Shown here in pieces: positions 1 to 6,779 of a stretch of 36,107 nt of DNA (position 1 is its first letter; the number at the start of each line of letters is the position of its first letter). The stretch covers positions 1 to 36,107 of the forward strand of contig JASJCR010000051.1 in assembly GCA_030065875.1 (NCBI GenBank), read 5' to 3'. The notes beneath the pieces were generated by a model. The model was given only the letters and a program-made list of their open reading frames with translations, ran no database searches and was not told the DNA's origin. This DNA is from Ardenticatenaceae bacterium (lineage in GTDB: Bacteria > Chloroflexota > Anaerolineae > Promineifilales > Promineifilaceae). Position numbers and translations under genes: made by a program.

Positions 1-47
1 GCGGGCATCTCGACCTGCTTGTTTTTCTTGGGATTTTCTGGTTTCAT
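1..47 (-). CDS. 5' end of an unidentified gene, cut by the window edge
   Basis: On the minus strand an ATG at 47-45 opens a frame reading MKPENPKKNKQVEMP and runs off the left edge with no stop. A good ribosome binding site (AGAGGTAAAG) lies just upstream, and a plausible promoter lies at 67-94. The visible residues are Lys/Pro/Asn-rich and hydrophilic, as in a cytosolic N-terminus. Fifteen residues are too few to assign a family. It is divergent from the large membrane-protein gene at 314. Confidence 0.55.
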   Translation of the reverse strand, partial: MKPENPKKNKQVEMP

Positions 48-66
48 CTCTTTACCTCTGTTCAAG

Positions 67-94
67 ATTGTACTGAGGTCATTCATTTACACAA
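67..94 (-). promoter_or_regulatory. Candidate promoter for the left-edge gene
   Basis: On the minus strand TTGTGT (89-94) and TACAAT (67-72) are separated by 16 nt. They lie 20-47 nt upstream of the ATG at 47, with a ribosome binding site between. The match is good for the -10 and moderate for the -35. Confidence 0.4.
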
Positions 95-112
95 TATTTG
101 GCACAGTCTCTT

Positions 113-126
113 TCCGTCCGGACGGA
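113..126. promoter_or_regulatory. 14-bp perfect palindrome in the divergent spacer
   Basis: TCCGTCCGGACGGA is a perfect palindrome in the 266-bp spacer between the left-edge gene and the gene at 314. It could be an operator for either divergent gene; nothing shows which protein would bind. Apart from this palindrome and the left-edge promoter, I see no gene in 48-313. Confidence 0.3.
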
Positions 127-313
127 GGAGACCCGCTCGCTATAAATCAGGTTGTCCTGCATGACCAAACCCTAAACAAATATGCATAATGTGGAAACTT
201 GAACTGTTAGGCGGCCCCTCTCTCTCCCATACATTATATCAGAAATCCCGGTCCTTCTTCTTAAAAACCGGCCGTTTCTTTCCTTTCCCGGCCGACATGA
301 TTAAACTCGGGGG

Positions 314-3300
314 ATGCTGCAGCGGCTGAACCTCTCCCGCCTGATCGACCTCCTGGTCGTTCTCCTCCTCTCCCTGGCCGGGGTCCGGCCGATCCTCGGC
401 CCCTCCCTCCCCTGCTCCGATGACGTGGCCTTTCACCTGCTGCGGCTGGTGCAGCTCGACTGGCTGCTAACCAACGGCATCCCCTTCTCCCGCTGGGCCC
501 CCAACATGGCCAACGGCTACGGCTTCCCGCTCTTTAACTACTACGCCCCGCTTTCATATTATGGGGCGGAAGCGGTTAGCCTGCTGACCGGCGACCTGTA
601 TTCCGGTCTGCAGTGGACCTTCGCGGCCGGTTTTGTCCTCTCCGGCTGGACGATGTTTCTGCTGGCCCGCCAATATGTCGGCCGACCGGCCGCTTATGCC
701 ACCGCGGCCGCCTACCTCTACGCCCCCTACCAGGGATACGACATCTTCTTTCGCGGCAACCTGGCCGAATCGTTCGCCTGGTGGCTGCTGCCCCTGGCCC
801 TGTGGGCGATGGTCCGCCTGGTCCGCAGCGGCTCGTGGCGCTGGGTGGGGTGGGCCGCCCTGACCTACGCCGCCGTGCTGCTGACCCACAACGCCTTCGC
901 CCTGATTTTTTCCCCCCTGCTGGGTGCTTTTGCCGTGTGGATGTGGTGGTTTGAACGAGATGAAAAGCGGCCGTCGTGGCTCGCCCTCGGGCAAATCGTG
1001 GCCGCCCTGGGGCTGGGGCTGCTGCTGGCCTTCTTCTTCTGGTTCCCGGCCCTTACCGAACGGGACCTGATCCACACCGAACGGCTGCTCGTGCCCCCGA
1101 TCTTTGTCTACTGGGGCAACTTCGTTTCGCTGAGCGAGCTGCTGGCCCTGCCGCGCACCGTGCATCCCGACCTGCTCAACCCGTCGATCCCGCGCGCTCT
1201 GGGTGGCTTAACGGCCCTGCTGGCCCTGCCGGCGCTGGGGTGGCTGTGGCCCTATGGCAAAAGCGGTTTGACCGGTCGGGAGCGGCCGATTCGCCTCCTG
1301 ACCCTCTTCCTGCTGCTGAGCACGGCCGCGCTAATTTTTCTCATGCTGCCCCTCTCCCGGCCGGTGTGGGATACCGTGCCCCTGCTCGAATTTATCCAGT
1401 TTCCCTGGCGGCTGTTGGGCTGCGCCGCCCTGACCCTGGCCCTACTCGTAGGCGCGGCCGTCGAATGGCTCGGCCGCCGGCCGTGGGGACGCTGGGCCGG
1501 ACTGATCGCCGTGCCCCTGCTGGTGGCAAGCTCGCTTTTCTGGTTCGCCCCTCGCTACTGCGCCGGGCTGGAACAAGCCACGATTGAGGATATCGTCCCT
1601 TTCGAGCAGGCGACCCAAACGATCGGCACCACCGCCAAAGGGGAGTACCAGCCGCTGACCTCTGACTTTGTCCCGGCCGAGCCGTTTACCCAGCCGTTTA
1701 CCCTGCCGGATGATGTGGAGCTGCTGCTGCACAGCTGGACCCCACTGACGTTCTGGGCCGAAATTGAAGCGGCAGCCCCGGCCGAAATCACCGCCAACGC
1801 CTTTTTCTATCCCGGCTGGACCGCCACCGTGAACGACCAAAAAGTTGACATAAAACCAAGAGAAGGAGATGGCTTGATCACCTTTGCGGTCCCGCCCGGC
1901 CGCAGCACCATCGAAGTTGAATTTCGCGAAACCCCCATGCGCCTCACCGCCAACCTCCTCTCCCTCTCCGCCCTCATCCTGACCCTGCTTCTCCTCATCT
2001 TCCCCATCACCCATCACCCACCACCCACCACCCTACACCCTACGCCCACCACCTATCAACCACCACCTATCACCCACCACCCATCACCCACCACCTTCGC
2101 CATCGCCGGCCTCCTCCTCTTCGCCCTCGTGGTTGCCCTACCGGCTGTATCCACCCCACTCCACCGGCCGTGGCTGCCCACCCAGGCTGACGTGGCTCCC
2201 GCTAACATTTATGAGGGTGGGCTGATTTTGCATCGCTATCAAATCGCGGCTCGCACGATGCCGGCCGACGACTCCATGCAGGTCAAGTTGTGGCTCTCGG
2301 CCGGGCAGCCGCTGCAGCGCAACCTGCAAACCCGGGTGCAGCTGGTCGATCAGGAGGGGGCGATCTGGAGCCCGGCCGAAACCGTATGGCCGCGGGTTTA
2401 CCGGCCGTATTTTGACACCGTCACCTGGCCGGTTGATGAATACGCCGAAGAGCTGCTGCTGGCTGAAGGGATCAGCGGCACCCCGCCCGGCCTGTACACG
2501 GTTGAGCTGGTCGTTTTTGATAAAGATTCCCTGCAGCCGCTGCTCGATCAAACCGGCCGGACCGCCCTGCCGCTGGGCACCGTCCAGGTCACGCGCCCCA
2601 GTCGGCCGTTTAAAGCTGGAGGCCAACAAACCTATACCGGCAGTGAAGGCAATTTTGACGCGCTGCAGCTGCTGGGCAGCAGTGCCGATCGACAGGAAGC
2701 TGGGGTGGGTGATCCATTTACGATTACCGCCTTCTGGGGGGCAGCCGATTTGCCCAAGCTCGACTATCTGGTTGATTTAACCCTGGTGGATGAAAGTGAG
2801 GTGGCCCGATGGCAAGAAACCTTTGCACCGGTTCGGGATGATTGGCCGACTTCTTTGTGGCAGCCGGGCGACGTGTGGCGCGGCCGCTATGTGGCCCGCT
2901 TCCCGGCCGATCTGCCCGCCGGAACCTATCGCTGGACCCTTTGCGCCCGTTTGCCTGACGAGAAGTGCGCTCGGGACCCGGTCACGGTCGGCACGGTGGC
3001 CCTATCGGCGCCCGACCGTCTGTTTGACGAGCCGGCCGTTGAACAGCGCATCGAACGGCGGTTCGGAGATTTAGCCACCCTGATTGGCTTTAGCGGCGGC
3101 CGCTGCTTCGCCGAAAATGTTTTCCCGTGCACGATCGAGCTCCTGTGGCGCAGCGAGGATCAAACGTCGCTTAGCTACCGGGTGTTTCTCCAGCTTCTCG
3201 ACTTGGACGGGCAAATTGTGGTCCAATCGGATGGGGAACCGGCGGCCTGGACCCGGCCGACGACAAGCTGGGTGGCCGGTGAATATATCGTCGATTCGCG

Positions 3301-3424
3301 CACGCTTGAATTTGATCTCGACAGCACCGCAGGATATCAGCTGGTGGTCGGCCTGTACGATCCGGCCACCGGCGAGCGGTTAGCTACACCCACTGGAGAA
3401 AACGCGGTCGTTCTCTGGCCCTAA
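314..3424 (+). CDS. Giant PTPS-related polytopic membrane protein (paralogue 1)
   Basis: A 1036-aa integral membrane protein. Residues about 10-420 hold roughly ten hydrophobic segments. The first extracytoplasmic loop carries the block DDVAFHLLRL (36-45), then RWAPN and GYGFPLFNYYAP (68-79), which resembles the family annotated as '6-pyruvoyl-tetrahydropterin synthase-related domain' membrane proteins; these look like GT-C-type glycosyltransferase/YfhO relatives rather than pterin enzymes. A soluble beta-rich section (about 430-545) is followed by two more TM segments and two or three extracytoplasmic beta domains to the C-terminus. The last ~90 residues match the paralogue at 6780-9953 closely (SYRVF, QSDGEPA, RPTT, YDPATGERL). 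A heptamer DNA repeat is inserted in frame at residues ~564-594. A role in envelope glycan transfer is inference. The ATG has no clear Shine-Dalgarno. Confidence 0.8.
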   Translation: MLQRLNLSRLIDLLVVLLLSLAGVRPILGPSLPCSDDVAFHLLRLVQLDWLLTNGIPFSRWAPNMANGYGFPLFNYYAPLSYYGAEAVSLLTGDLYSGLQWTFAAGFVLSGWTMFLLARQYVGRPAAYATAAAYLYAPYQGYDIFFRGNLAESFAWWLLPLALWAMVRLVRSGSWRWVGWAALTYAAVLLTHNAFALIFSPLLGAFAVWMWWFERDEKRPSWLALGQIVAALGLGLLLAFFFWFPALTERDLIHTERLLVPPIFVYWGNFVSLSELLALPRTVHPDLLNPSIPRALGGLTALLALPALGWLWPYGKSGLTGRERPIRLLTLFLLLSTAALIFLMLPLSRPVWDTVPLLEFIQFPWRLLGCAALTLALLVGAAVEWLGRRPWGRWAGLIAVPLLVASSLFWFAPRYCAGLEQATIEDIVPFEQATQTIGTTAKGEYQPLTSDFVPAEPFTQPFTLPDDVELLLHSWTPLTFWAEIEAAAPAEITANAFFYPGWTATVNDQKVDIKPREGDGLITFAVPPGRSTIEVEFRETPMRLTANLLSLSALILTLLLLIFPITHHPPPTTLHPTPTTYQPPPITHHPSPTTFAIAGLLLFALVVALPAVSTPLHRPWLPTQADVAPANIYEGGLILHRYQIAARTMPADDSMQVKLWLSAGQPLQRNLQTRVQLVDQEGAIWSPAETVWPRVYRPYFDTVTWPVDEYAEELLLAEGISGTPPGLYTVELVVFDKDSLQPLLDQTGRTALPLGTVQVTRPSRPFKAGGQQTYTGSEGNFDALQLLGSSADRQEAGVGDPFTITAFWGAADLPKLDYLVDLTLVDESEVARWQETFAPVRDDWPTSLWQPGDVWRGRYVARFPADLPAGTYRWTLCARLPDEKCARDPVTVGTVALSAPDRLFDEPAVEQRIERRFGDLATLIGFSGGRCFAENVFPCTIELLWRSEDQTSLSYRVFLQLLDLDGQIVVQSDGEPAAWTRPTTSWVAGEYIVDSRTLEFDLDSTAGYQLVVGLYDPATGERLATPTGENAVVLWP
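2004..2095. repeat. In-frame heptamer array (CATCACC type)
   Basis: About thirteen tandem 7-mers (CATCACC, CACCACC, CTACACC, TATCACC and variants) lie inside the gene at 314. Because 7 and 3 are coprime, the protein shows a 7-residue period: HHPPPTT, LHPTPTT, YQPPPIT, HHPSPTT. The array falls between two hydrophobic segments, so it lengthens a loop without breaking the frame. Confidence 0.9.
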
Positions 3425-3440
3425 AAGTTCAAAGTTGATT

Positions 3441-3662
3441 TAAAAATCAGAATGACACGAATTTAAAGGATTTTCTCTTTAGGTAAGTTACAAAAAGTTT
3501 TCTGAAGAAGATGTCCGCAGATTACGCAGATGGCCGCAGATTTTTCTCTGTAATCTGCGAAAATCTGCGTAATCTGCGGACGATTTTTCTTATGACATTT
3601 TTTGTAAACCACTTAAAGCGGGAAAATTCGTGAAATTCGCGAAATCTTGTTTCAAATTTTGA
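3441..3662. repeat. Family B dispersed repeat, interrupted by a family A element
   Basis: The left part (3441-3481) and right part (3614-3662) together match the uninterrupted copy at 6083-6175. Shared features are AAAAATCAG, GACACGAATTTAAAGG, GGGAAAATTCGTG and GAAATCTTG. The intact copy has CACGAATTT and AAATTCGTG arms around a central CACTTTAAAGTG palindrome; here that palindrome is split. Heptamer-like units (AAAGTTC, AAAGTTG) follow the upstream stop codon, and GTACTTT and TCACTTC run up to the stop codon of the next gene at 3697. This explains the whole 272-bp convergent spacer. Confidence 0.75.
3484..3615. mobile_element. Family A inverted-repeat element (MITE-like), copy 1
   Basis: A 132-bp element with imperfect terminal repeats. 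The left end is TAAGTTACAAAAA; the right end read inward is TAAGTGGTTTACAAAAA. Inside is a perfect 19-bp inverted repeat, GTCCGCAGATTACGCAGAT (3513-3531) against its complement at 3563-3581. It encodes no protein. It lies exactly inside the central palindrome of the family B repeat. Related copies are at 22694-22828 (degenerate) and 35945-36060. Mobilisation by a transposase elsewhere is inference. It could also act as a hairpin between two convergent genes. Confidence 0.6.
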
Positions 3663-3696
3663 ACTTTGACTTACATAACTTTGTACTTTTCACTTC

Positions 3697-4587
3697 TTAA
3701 GGCTGCGGCGGCTCCCCGGCTTCCGGTGGAATCGGCACCCCATCCGGCATGTCCCGCAAAAAGCTGCACCCTACAAACCGAATATCTTCCCATACATACC
3801 CGCTGGCCGAAAAGGTTTCAATATCTTTAATCCACCGCTTTTCCCCATTTTCGATGGCGTAAACATGCGGGCTGGTGGTGCATTTATACAGCAGGTGGAT
3901 CGGCAGACCTTCCGGGAAACTCTCTAAAAAATCATCTTCTACCTCATTGACTTGCGCCCAGGTGTAGCCATAATGCCGAAACGCATCCAGCGAGCTAATC
4001 CAGCGCCGCTGATTGTTCTCCAGGACGTAAATATCCGGCCCGCTCCCCTTTAAAACCAGGCCGTCCCGGATAATCATCGCTTTCTCATCGGGCAGGGCCC
4101 GCGCCAGGCTGGTGCCGTAGCTGTTAAAGGGAATATTGACGGTCACAATCAGGGCGATTAGCACAATCGCCAGTCGGCCGAGCATCCGCTCGAGATGAAT
4201 CGAAGGCAGTTTTTCCGGGATGAGCGTCTCGGGAATCGGGGCGGGCGGATCGGCCGGTTCATCCGGCTCGTCGGCCAGCAATCTGCGCAGGCCGGCCGGC
4301 AGGTGTTGGGTGTCGGGTGTTGGGTGCCGGGTGTTGGGTGCTGGGTGCCAGCTATCATTCTCGGTTTCAATATCGGGTGGTGTCTCGGCCGCAAGATTTT
4401 CCAGCGATGGCTCAGGCGTGGGCAAACCCGGCTCAGCCATATTTCCCTCTGGGTCTTCAGGTTCTTCAATAGAAGAAGACAGCACCACCTCATCCTCCGC
4501 TAAACTGCGGTTTTTTTGTCGCTCTAGCAGCGCCTCAAGCAGCAAATCCAATATCTGGTCGGTGGTTGATGGTTTATCTGATTTCAT
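3697..4587 (-). CDS. Membrane-anchored protein with two LENGxxRWI-type repeats
   Basis: A 296-aa protein. Residues 1-125 are acidic, low-complexity and Pro-rich, presumably cytoplasmic. One TM helix lies at about 134-152 (LAIVLIALIVTVNIPF). The extracytoplasmic part carries two copies of a ~60-aa motif: VLENNQRRWISSLDAFRHYG and AIENGEKRWIKDIETFSASG, each followed by Y-x-W. This repeat type (ENGxKRxIxSxxxFxxxGYxW) is common in secreted cell-wall-associated bacterial proteins. No catalytic residues are evident. A heptamer array at 4301-4350 adds HPAPNTR, HPTPDTQ to the N-terminal region. It is the last gene of the PadR-led minus-strand cluster. The ATG is preceded by a heptamer array instead of a ribosome binding site. 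Confidence 0.65.
   Translation of the reverse strand: MKSDKPSTTDQILDLLLEALLERQKNRSLAEDEVVLSSSIEEPEDPEGNMAEPGLPTPEPSLENLAAETPPDIETENDSWHPAPNTRHPTPDTQHLPAGLRRLLADEPDEPADPPAPIPETLIPEKLPSIHLERMLGRLAIVLIALIVTVNIPFNSYGTSLARALPDEKAMIIRDGLVLKGSGPDIYVLENNQRRWISSLDAFRHYGYTWAQVNEVEDDFLESFPEGLPIHLLYKCTTSPHVYAIENGEKRWIKDIETFSASGYVWEDIRFVGCSFLRDMPDGVPIPPEAGEPPQP
4301..4350. repeat. In-frame heptamer array (GTGTTGG type)
   Basis: Tandem 7-mers GTGTTGG, GTGTCGG, GTGTTGG, GTGCCGG, GTGTTGG, GTGCTGG, GTGCCA lie inside the gene 3697-4587. Read on the coding strand they give a heptapeptide repeat (HPAPNTR, HPTPDTQ) in the disordered N-terminal region. Confidence 0.9.
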
Positions 4588-4590
4588 TTT

Positions 4591-4721
4591 GATTTACGAT
4601 TTACGAATGACGATTTACGAAATACGAAGATTGTCTGTGTAACCTTCTCTCGTCTCTCGTCTCTAGTCTCTAGTCTGTAGTCTGTGGTCTGAAGTCTGTG
4701 GTCTGAAGTCTGTGGTCTTCA
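4591..4721. repeat. Two heptamer arrays filling an intergenic spacer
   Basis: Array 1 (4591-4629) reads GATTTAC, GATTTAC, GAATGAC, GATTTAC, GAAATAC, GAAG. Array 2 (4646-4721) reads TCTCGTC x2, TCTAGTC x2, TGTAGTC, then alternating TGTGGTC and TGAAGTC, ending in TTCAG. Array 2 runs into the stop codon of the minus-strand gene at 4719. No promoter or terminator is evident, so the spacer is essentially all repeat. Confidence 0.85.
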
Positions 4722-5408
4722 GCTCACAATAAAGAACCCCAATATCTCCCCAATGCTGGCAAAAATATTGGTGTAAAAATTGCCGCCAAGCTGGCGAAAC
4801 GGTTCAAAAGGGATGCTTGGCGCGCCGATAAACGGCCGGATGGTCCACGCCAGCTGGCTGCCGACAAACGCGTAAAGCAGCATCCACAGCCGCAGCACCC
4901 AGCCCCGGCCGGAATCGGCCCCGGAACCGTTATCGGAGACGACGCGCATGCCCTGAGCCAAAAAACGCACCCCCATCCAGCCGGCAATCGAGAAGATACC
5001 GACGTTGAGCAGTTTAAAAAACTGATACTGGCTGGTGGTCAGCAGAAAAAACAGGGTAATCGGGGCAAACGACAGCAGAATCACGGCCGTAACCGTAATG
5101 GCCGTCAAAATCAGAGCGATATTTTGGGTCAAGCTCTGATTTGAGCCAAACAACACGTTAAAGAAATAAAGCGTCGGGGCACAAATAAACAGCGTGGCCA
5201 AAAACAATACCGGCAGCTTCAGGGCGGAGCTCAGCGCCTGCCACAGGCTGTGAGTGGACCCCATCACGCCCCCATAGAGCGCAAAAAAGATCAGGCTCGA
5301 AACCAACATGGCCCGCATTTTTCCAGGTAAATCTATGCCGTCTCGTATTTCATTAAAAAAGAAAAAACGATTGCGTAAGATAGTTTCAATTACAGATAGG
5401 TCTTTCAT
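4719..5408 (-). CDS. Polytopic membrane protein of unknown function
   Basis: A 229-aa protein with five or six hydrophobic segments: about 34-50, 62-86, 94-118, 120-150, 170-190 and a C-terminal one at 210-229 (SIGEILGFFIVS). The short charged N-terminus is presumably cytoplasmic. No catalytic motif is recognisable; the general look is Yip1-like, but I cannot assign a family. It lies between a HAAS-type protein and the repeat protein at 3697 on the same strand, and the three probably share regulation by PadR. AGGA lies 11 nt before the ATG. The stop codon lies at the edge of a heptamer array. Confidence 0.6.
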   Translation of the reverse strand: MKDLSVIETILRNRFFFFNEIRDGIDLPGKMRAMLVSSLIFFALYGGVMGSTHSLWQALSSALKLPVLFLATLFICAPTLYFFNVLFGSNQSLTQNIALILTAITVTAVILLSFAPITLFFLLTTSQYQFFKLLNVGIFSIAGWMGVRFLAQGMRVVSDNGSGADSGRGWVLRLWMLLYAFVGSQLAWTIRPFIGAPSIPFEPFRQLGGNFYTNIFASIGEILGFFIVS

Positions 5409-5415
5409 AAAAAAT

Positions 5416-5529
5416 AGTCCTGAATTAGAAGTCCTGAGTTCTGAGTTAAAAGTCCTGAGTTTTAAAGCAGAATGAACGGCGAAATATTAAACTCAGGACT
5501 TAGGACTTAGCACTTAGGACTCAGAACTT
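5416..5529. repeat. Heptamer array, AGTCCTG type, with inverted copies
   Basis: Units AGTCCTG/AGTTCTG repeat on the left half; ACTCAGG, ACTTAGG, ACTTAGC, ACTTAGG, ACTCAGA repeat on the right half. The 12-mer AAGTCCTGAGTT occurs at 5429-5440 and 5450-5461 and its exact complement at 5490-5501, so the RNA can form a hairpin. The same dialect recurs at 25694-25779. It fills the 124-bp spacer between two co-directional genes. Confidence 0.85.
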
Positions 5530-5532
5530 CTT

Positions 5533-6030
5533 TCACCAATTTTGAATATTAGGTAGGGTCACAAAAATTACCGTCAGCACCCAAAACACGCCCCAGGTAA
5601 TCAGGGCATATCGCCAGCGGCTGAACTGCAGGGCCGGCACCAACAAGGCCACCAGCGCCACGATCCAAAAGGCCGGCCGCAGCAAAATTTGCTGCCAGCT
5701 CATCGCCGAGCCGTCCGGGGCAAAAATCAGCCAGCGCAGGATCAGCGCGGCCACCACCGGCACAACGCAGGCCATGATGGCATCGGCCGATTCCCATGGG
5801 GCATGAACGGTTTGCAGCGCTGGGCCAACCTCATCCAGGCCAAATCGGGCGGCCACATCAGCCAGCGCCTCGTCCTCGTCAAGTCCGTGCTGTCGGGCAT
5901 CGACTACCGCATCTTCCAGGTGGGCCGCAATTTCATCGAGCAGCTCATATTCGGTCTCTTTACTGACGTGTAGATGTGACCGAATCGCTTCGAGATAGCG
6001 GTCAATTTTTTGATCCAGGTTTGATTTCAT
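5533..6030 (-). CDS. HAAS-type (permease-prefix-like) small membrane protein
   Basis: A 165-aa protein. Residues 1-75 form an acidic helical domain (LDQKIDRYLEAIRSHL, YELLDEIAAHLEDAVVDARQ, DEALADVAARFG). This matches the HAAS/permease-prefix/DUF1700 type, which commonly neighbours PadR regulators and is thought to sense or relay membrane signals. Three TM segments follow (about 84-104, 115-135, 138-158). It is the first gene after padR in the minus-strand cluster, separated by 270 bp of repeats. Family recognition is from sequence pattern and neighbourhood; the exact function is unknown. Confidence 0.65.
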   Translation of the reverse strand: MKSNLDQKIDRYLEAIRSHLHVSKETEYELLDEIAAHLEDAVVDARQHGLDEDEALADVAARFGLDEVGPALQTVHAPWESADAIMACVVPVVAALILRWLIFAPDGSAMSWQQILLRPAFWIVALVALLVPALQFSRWRYALITWGVFWVLTVIFVTLPNIQNW

Positions 6031-6082
6031 AATTTGAAATTCTTGACAAAGATTCGGGGATTAAGGGCATAACAGGTGAAAA

Positions 6083-6175
6083 TTTAAAAATCAGGATGAC
6101 ACGAATTTAAAGGATTTTCACTTTAAAGTGGGAAAATTCGTGTAATTCGTGAAATCTTGTTCTAAATTTTGAAAT
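6083..6175. repeat. Family B dispersed repeat, uninterrupted copy
   Basis: This intact counterpart of the repeat at 3441-3662 has CACGAATTT (6100-6108) and AAATTCGTG arms around the perfect palindrome CACTTTAAAGTG. It lies in the 270-bp spacer between padR and the HAAS gene. The rest of that spacer is AT-rich and, near 6268-6303, heptameric (GAACTTT, TCGCTTT, GAACTTT, TTACTTT, TCACTTC), running into the padR stop codon. Confidence 0.7.
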
Positions 6176-6300
6176 TTGAATAACTAAAGAGGATTTACCC
6201 CTTAATCCTTTAATCCCTATTTTTTAAGAATTGAAGCTTTTTAATTTATTGACGAGAAAATCGACGAACTTTTCGCTTTGAACTTTTTACTTTTCACTTC

Positions 6301-6630
6301 TTAATTTGTTTCCAGGAGCTTCTGCAGCTGTGTCATAAACAGCTGCCACTCTTCTTTTTGCTCCTTGAGCTGCTCCCGGCCGAGGCGGGTTAACGTATAA
6401 TATTTTCGGCGACGGCTGCCATCCGGCTGACGCCACTCGCTGTTGATTAACCCCTCTTTTTGCATCCGATGCAGCGTGGGATAAAGCAGCCCCTCTTTGG
6501 TTTCAAAGTAGCCGTCGCTGCGCCGAGCCAATTCCTGGCTGATTTGATATCCATACATCGGCTCATCCCTCAACAGCATGAGCAGCAGTGTTTCCGTACT
6601 TCCCTTCCGAATTTGATCGCGAAATGACAT
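6301..6630 (-). CDS. PadR-family transcriptional regulator
   Basis: A 109-aa winged-helix regulator, the usual short PadR type. GSTETLLLMLL, EPMYGYQISQEL, EGLLYPTLHRMQKEGLI and RRRKYYTLTRLGREQL are the classic PadR blocks, followed by a C-terminal dimerisation helix. The ATG at 6630 is chosen because it begins the family's conserved N-terminus (MSFRDQIRKG), has AAGGG just upstream, and sits behind a near-consensus promoter; the longer frame to 6741 would cover that promoter. It probably represses itself and the HAAS/membrane-protein genes downstream. Related PadR proteins respond to phenolics, antibiotics or envelope stress; the ligand here is unknown. Confidence 0.9.
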   Translation of the reverse strand: MSFRDQIRKGSTETLLLMLLRDEPMYGYQISQELARRSDGYFETKEGLLYPTLHRMQKEGLINSEWRQPDGSRRRKYYTLTRLGREQLKEQKEEWQLFMTQLQKLLETN

Positions 6631-6641
6631 GAGAACCCTTT

Positions 6642-6690
6642 TGCCTAATTTAGTTAGGCATAATAATACTAAACAAAATCGAAATGTCAA
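6642..6690 (-). promoter_or_regulatory. padR promoter with overlapping operator
   Basis: On the minus strand TTGACA (6685-6690), a 16-nt spacer and TATTAT (6663-6668) form a near-consensus promoter. Directly downstream is the inverted repeat TGCCTAA (6654-6660) / TTAGGCA (6642-6648) with a 5-nt centre, covering the expected start site and ending 12 nt before the padR ATG. This layout fits autorepression. Confidence 0.7.
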
Positions 6691-6735
6691 CCTACGGATT
6701 TTCGATTTTTGATCGACGATTAATGATTGCCCCTT

Positions 6736-6773
6736 CGTCAATCGTCAATCGTATTTCGTAAATCAGATATAAT
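6736..6773 (+). promoter_or_regulatory. Heptamer array plus -10 element before the gene at 6780
   Basis: CGTCAAT, CGTCAAT, CGTATTT, CGTAAAT form a short heptamer array. TATAAT (6768-6773) follows, six nt before the ATG at 6780. No good -35 and no ribosome binding site are visible, so the transcript may be leaderless. The array has been incorporated into the promoter region. Confidence 0.4.
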
Positions 6774-6779
6774 TCCTCC

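Noticed and set aside
554..1165. A 203-codon open frame on the minus strand
   Set aside because: It lies entirely inside the plus-strand membrane-protein gene, is Gln/Gly/Arg-rich as expected of an antisense shadow in GC-rich DNA, and has no family motif. The same applies to 976-1587, 1442-2017 and 25093-25659.
3513..3581. The 19-bp inverted repeat as a simple terminator
   Set aside because: It is shared in part by other family A copies and is framed by terminal repeats, so a dispersed element explains it better, although it might still stop transcription.
4591..4721. Tandem repeats considered as CRISPR or VNTR arrays
   Set aside because: Units are 7 nt without spacers of constant length and no cas genes occur nearby, so not CRISPR.
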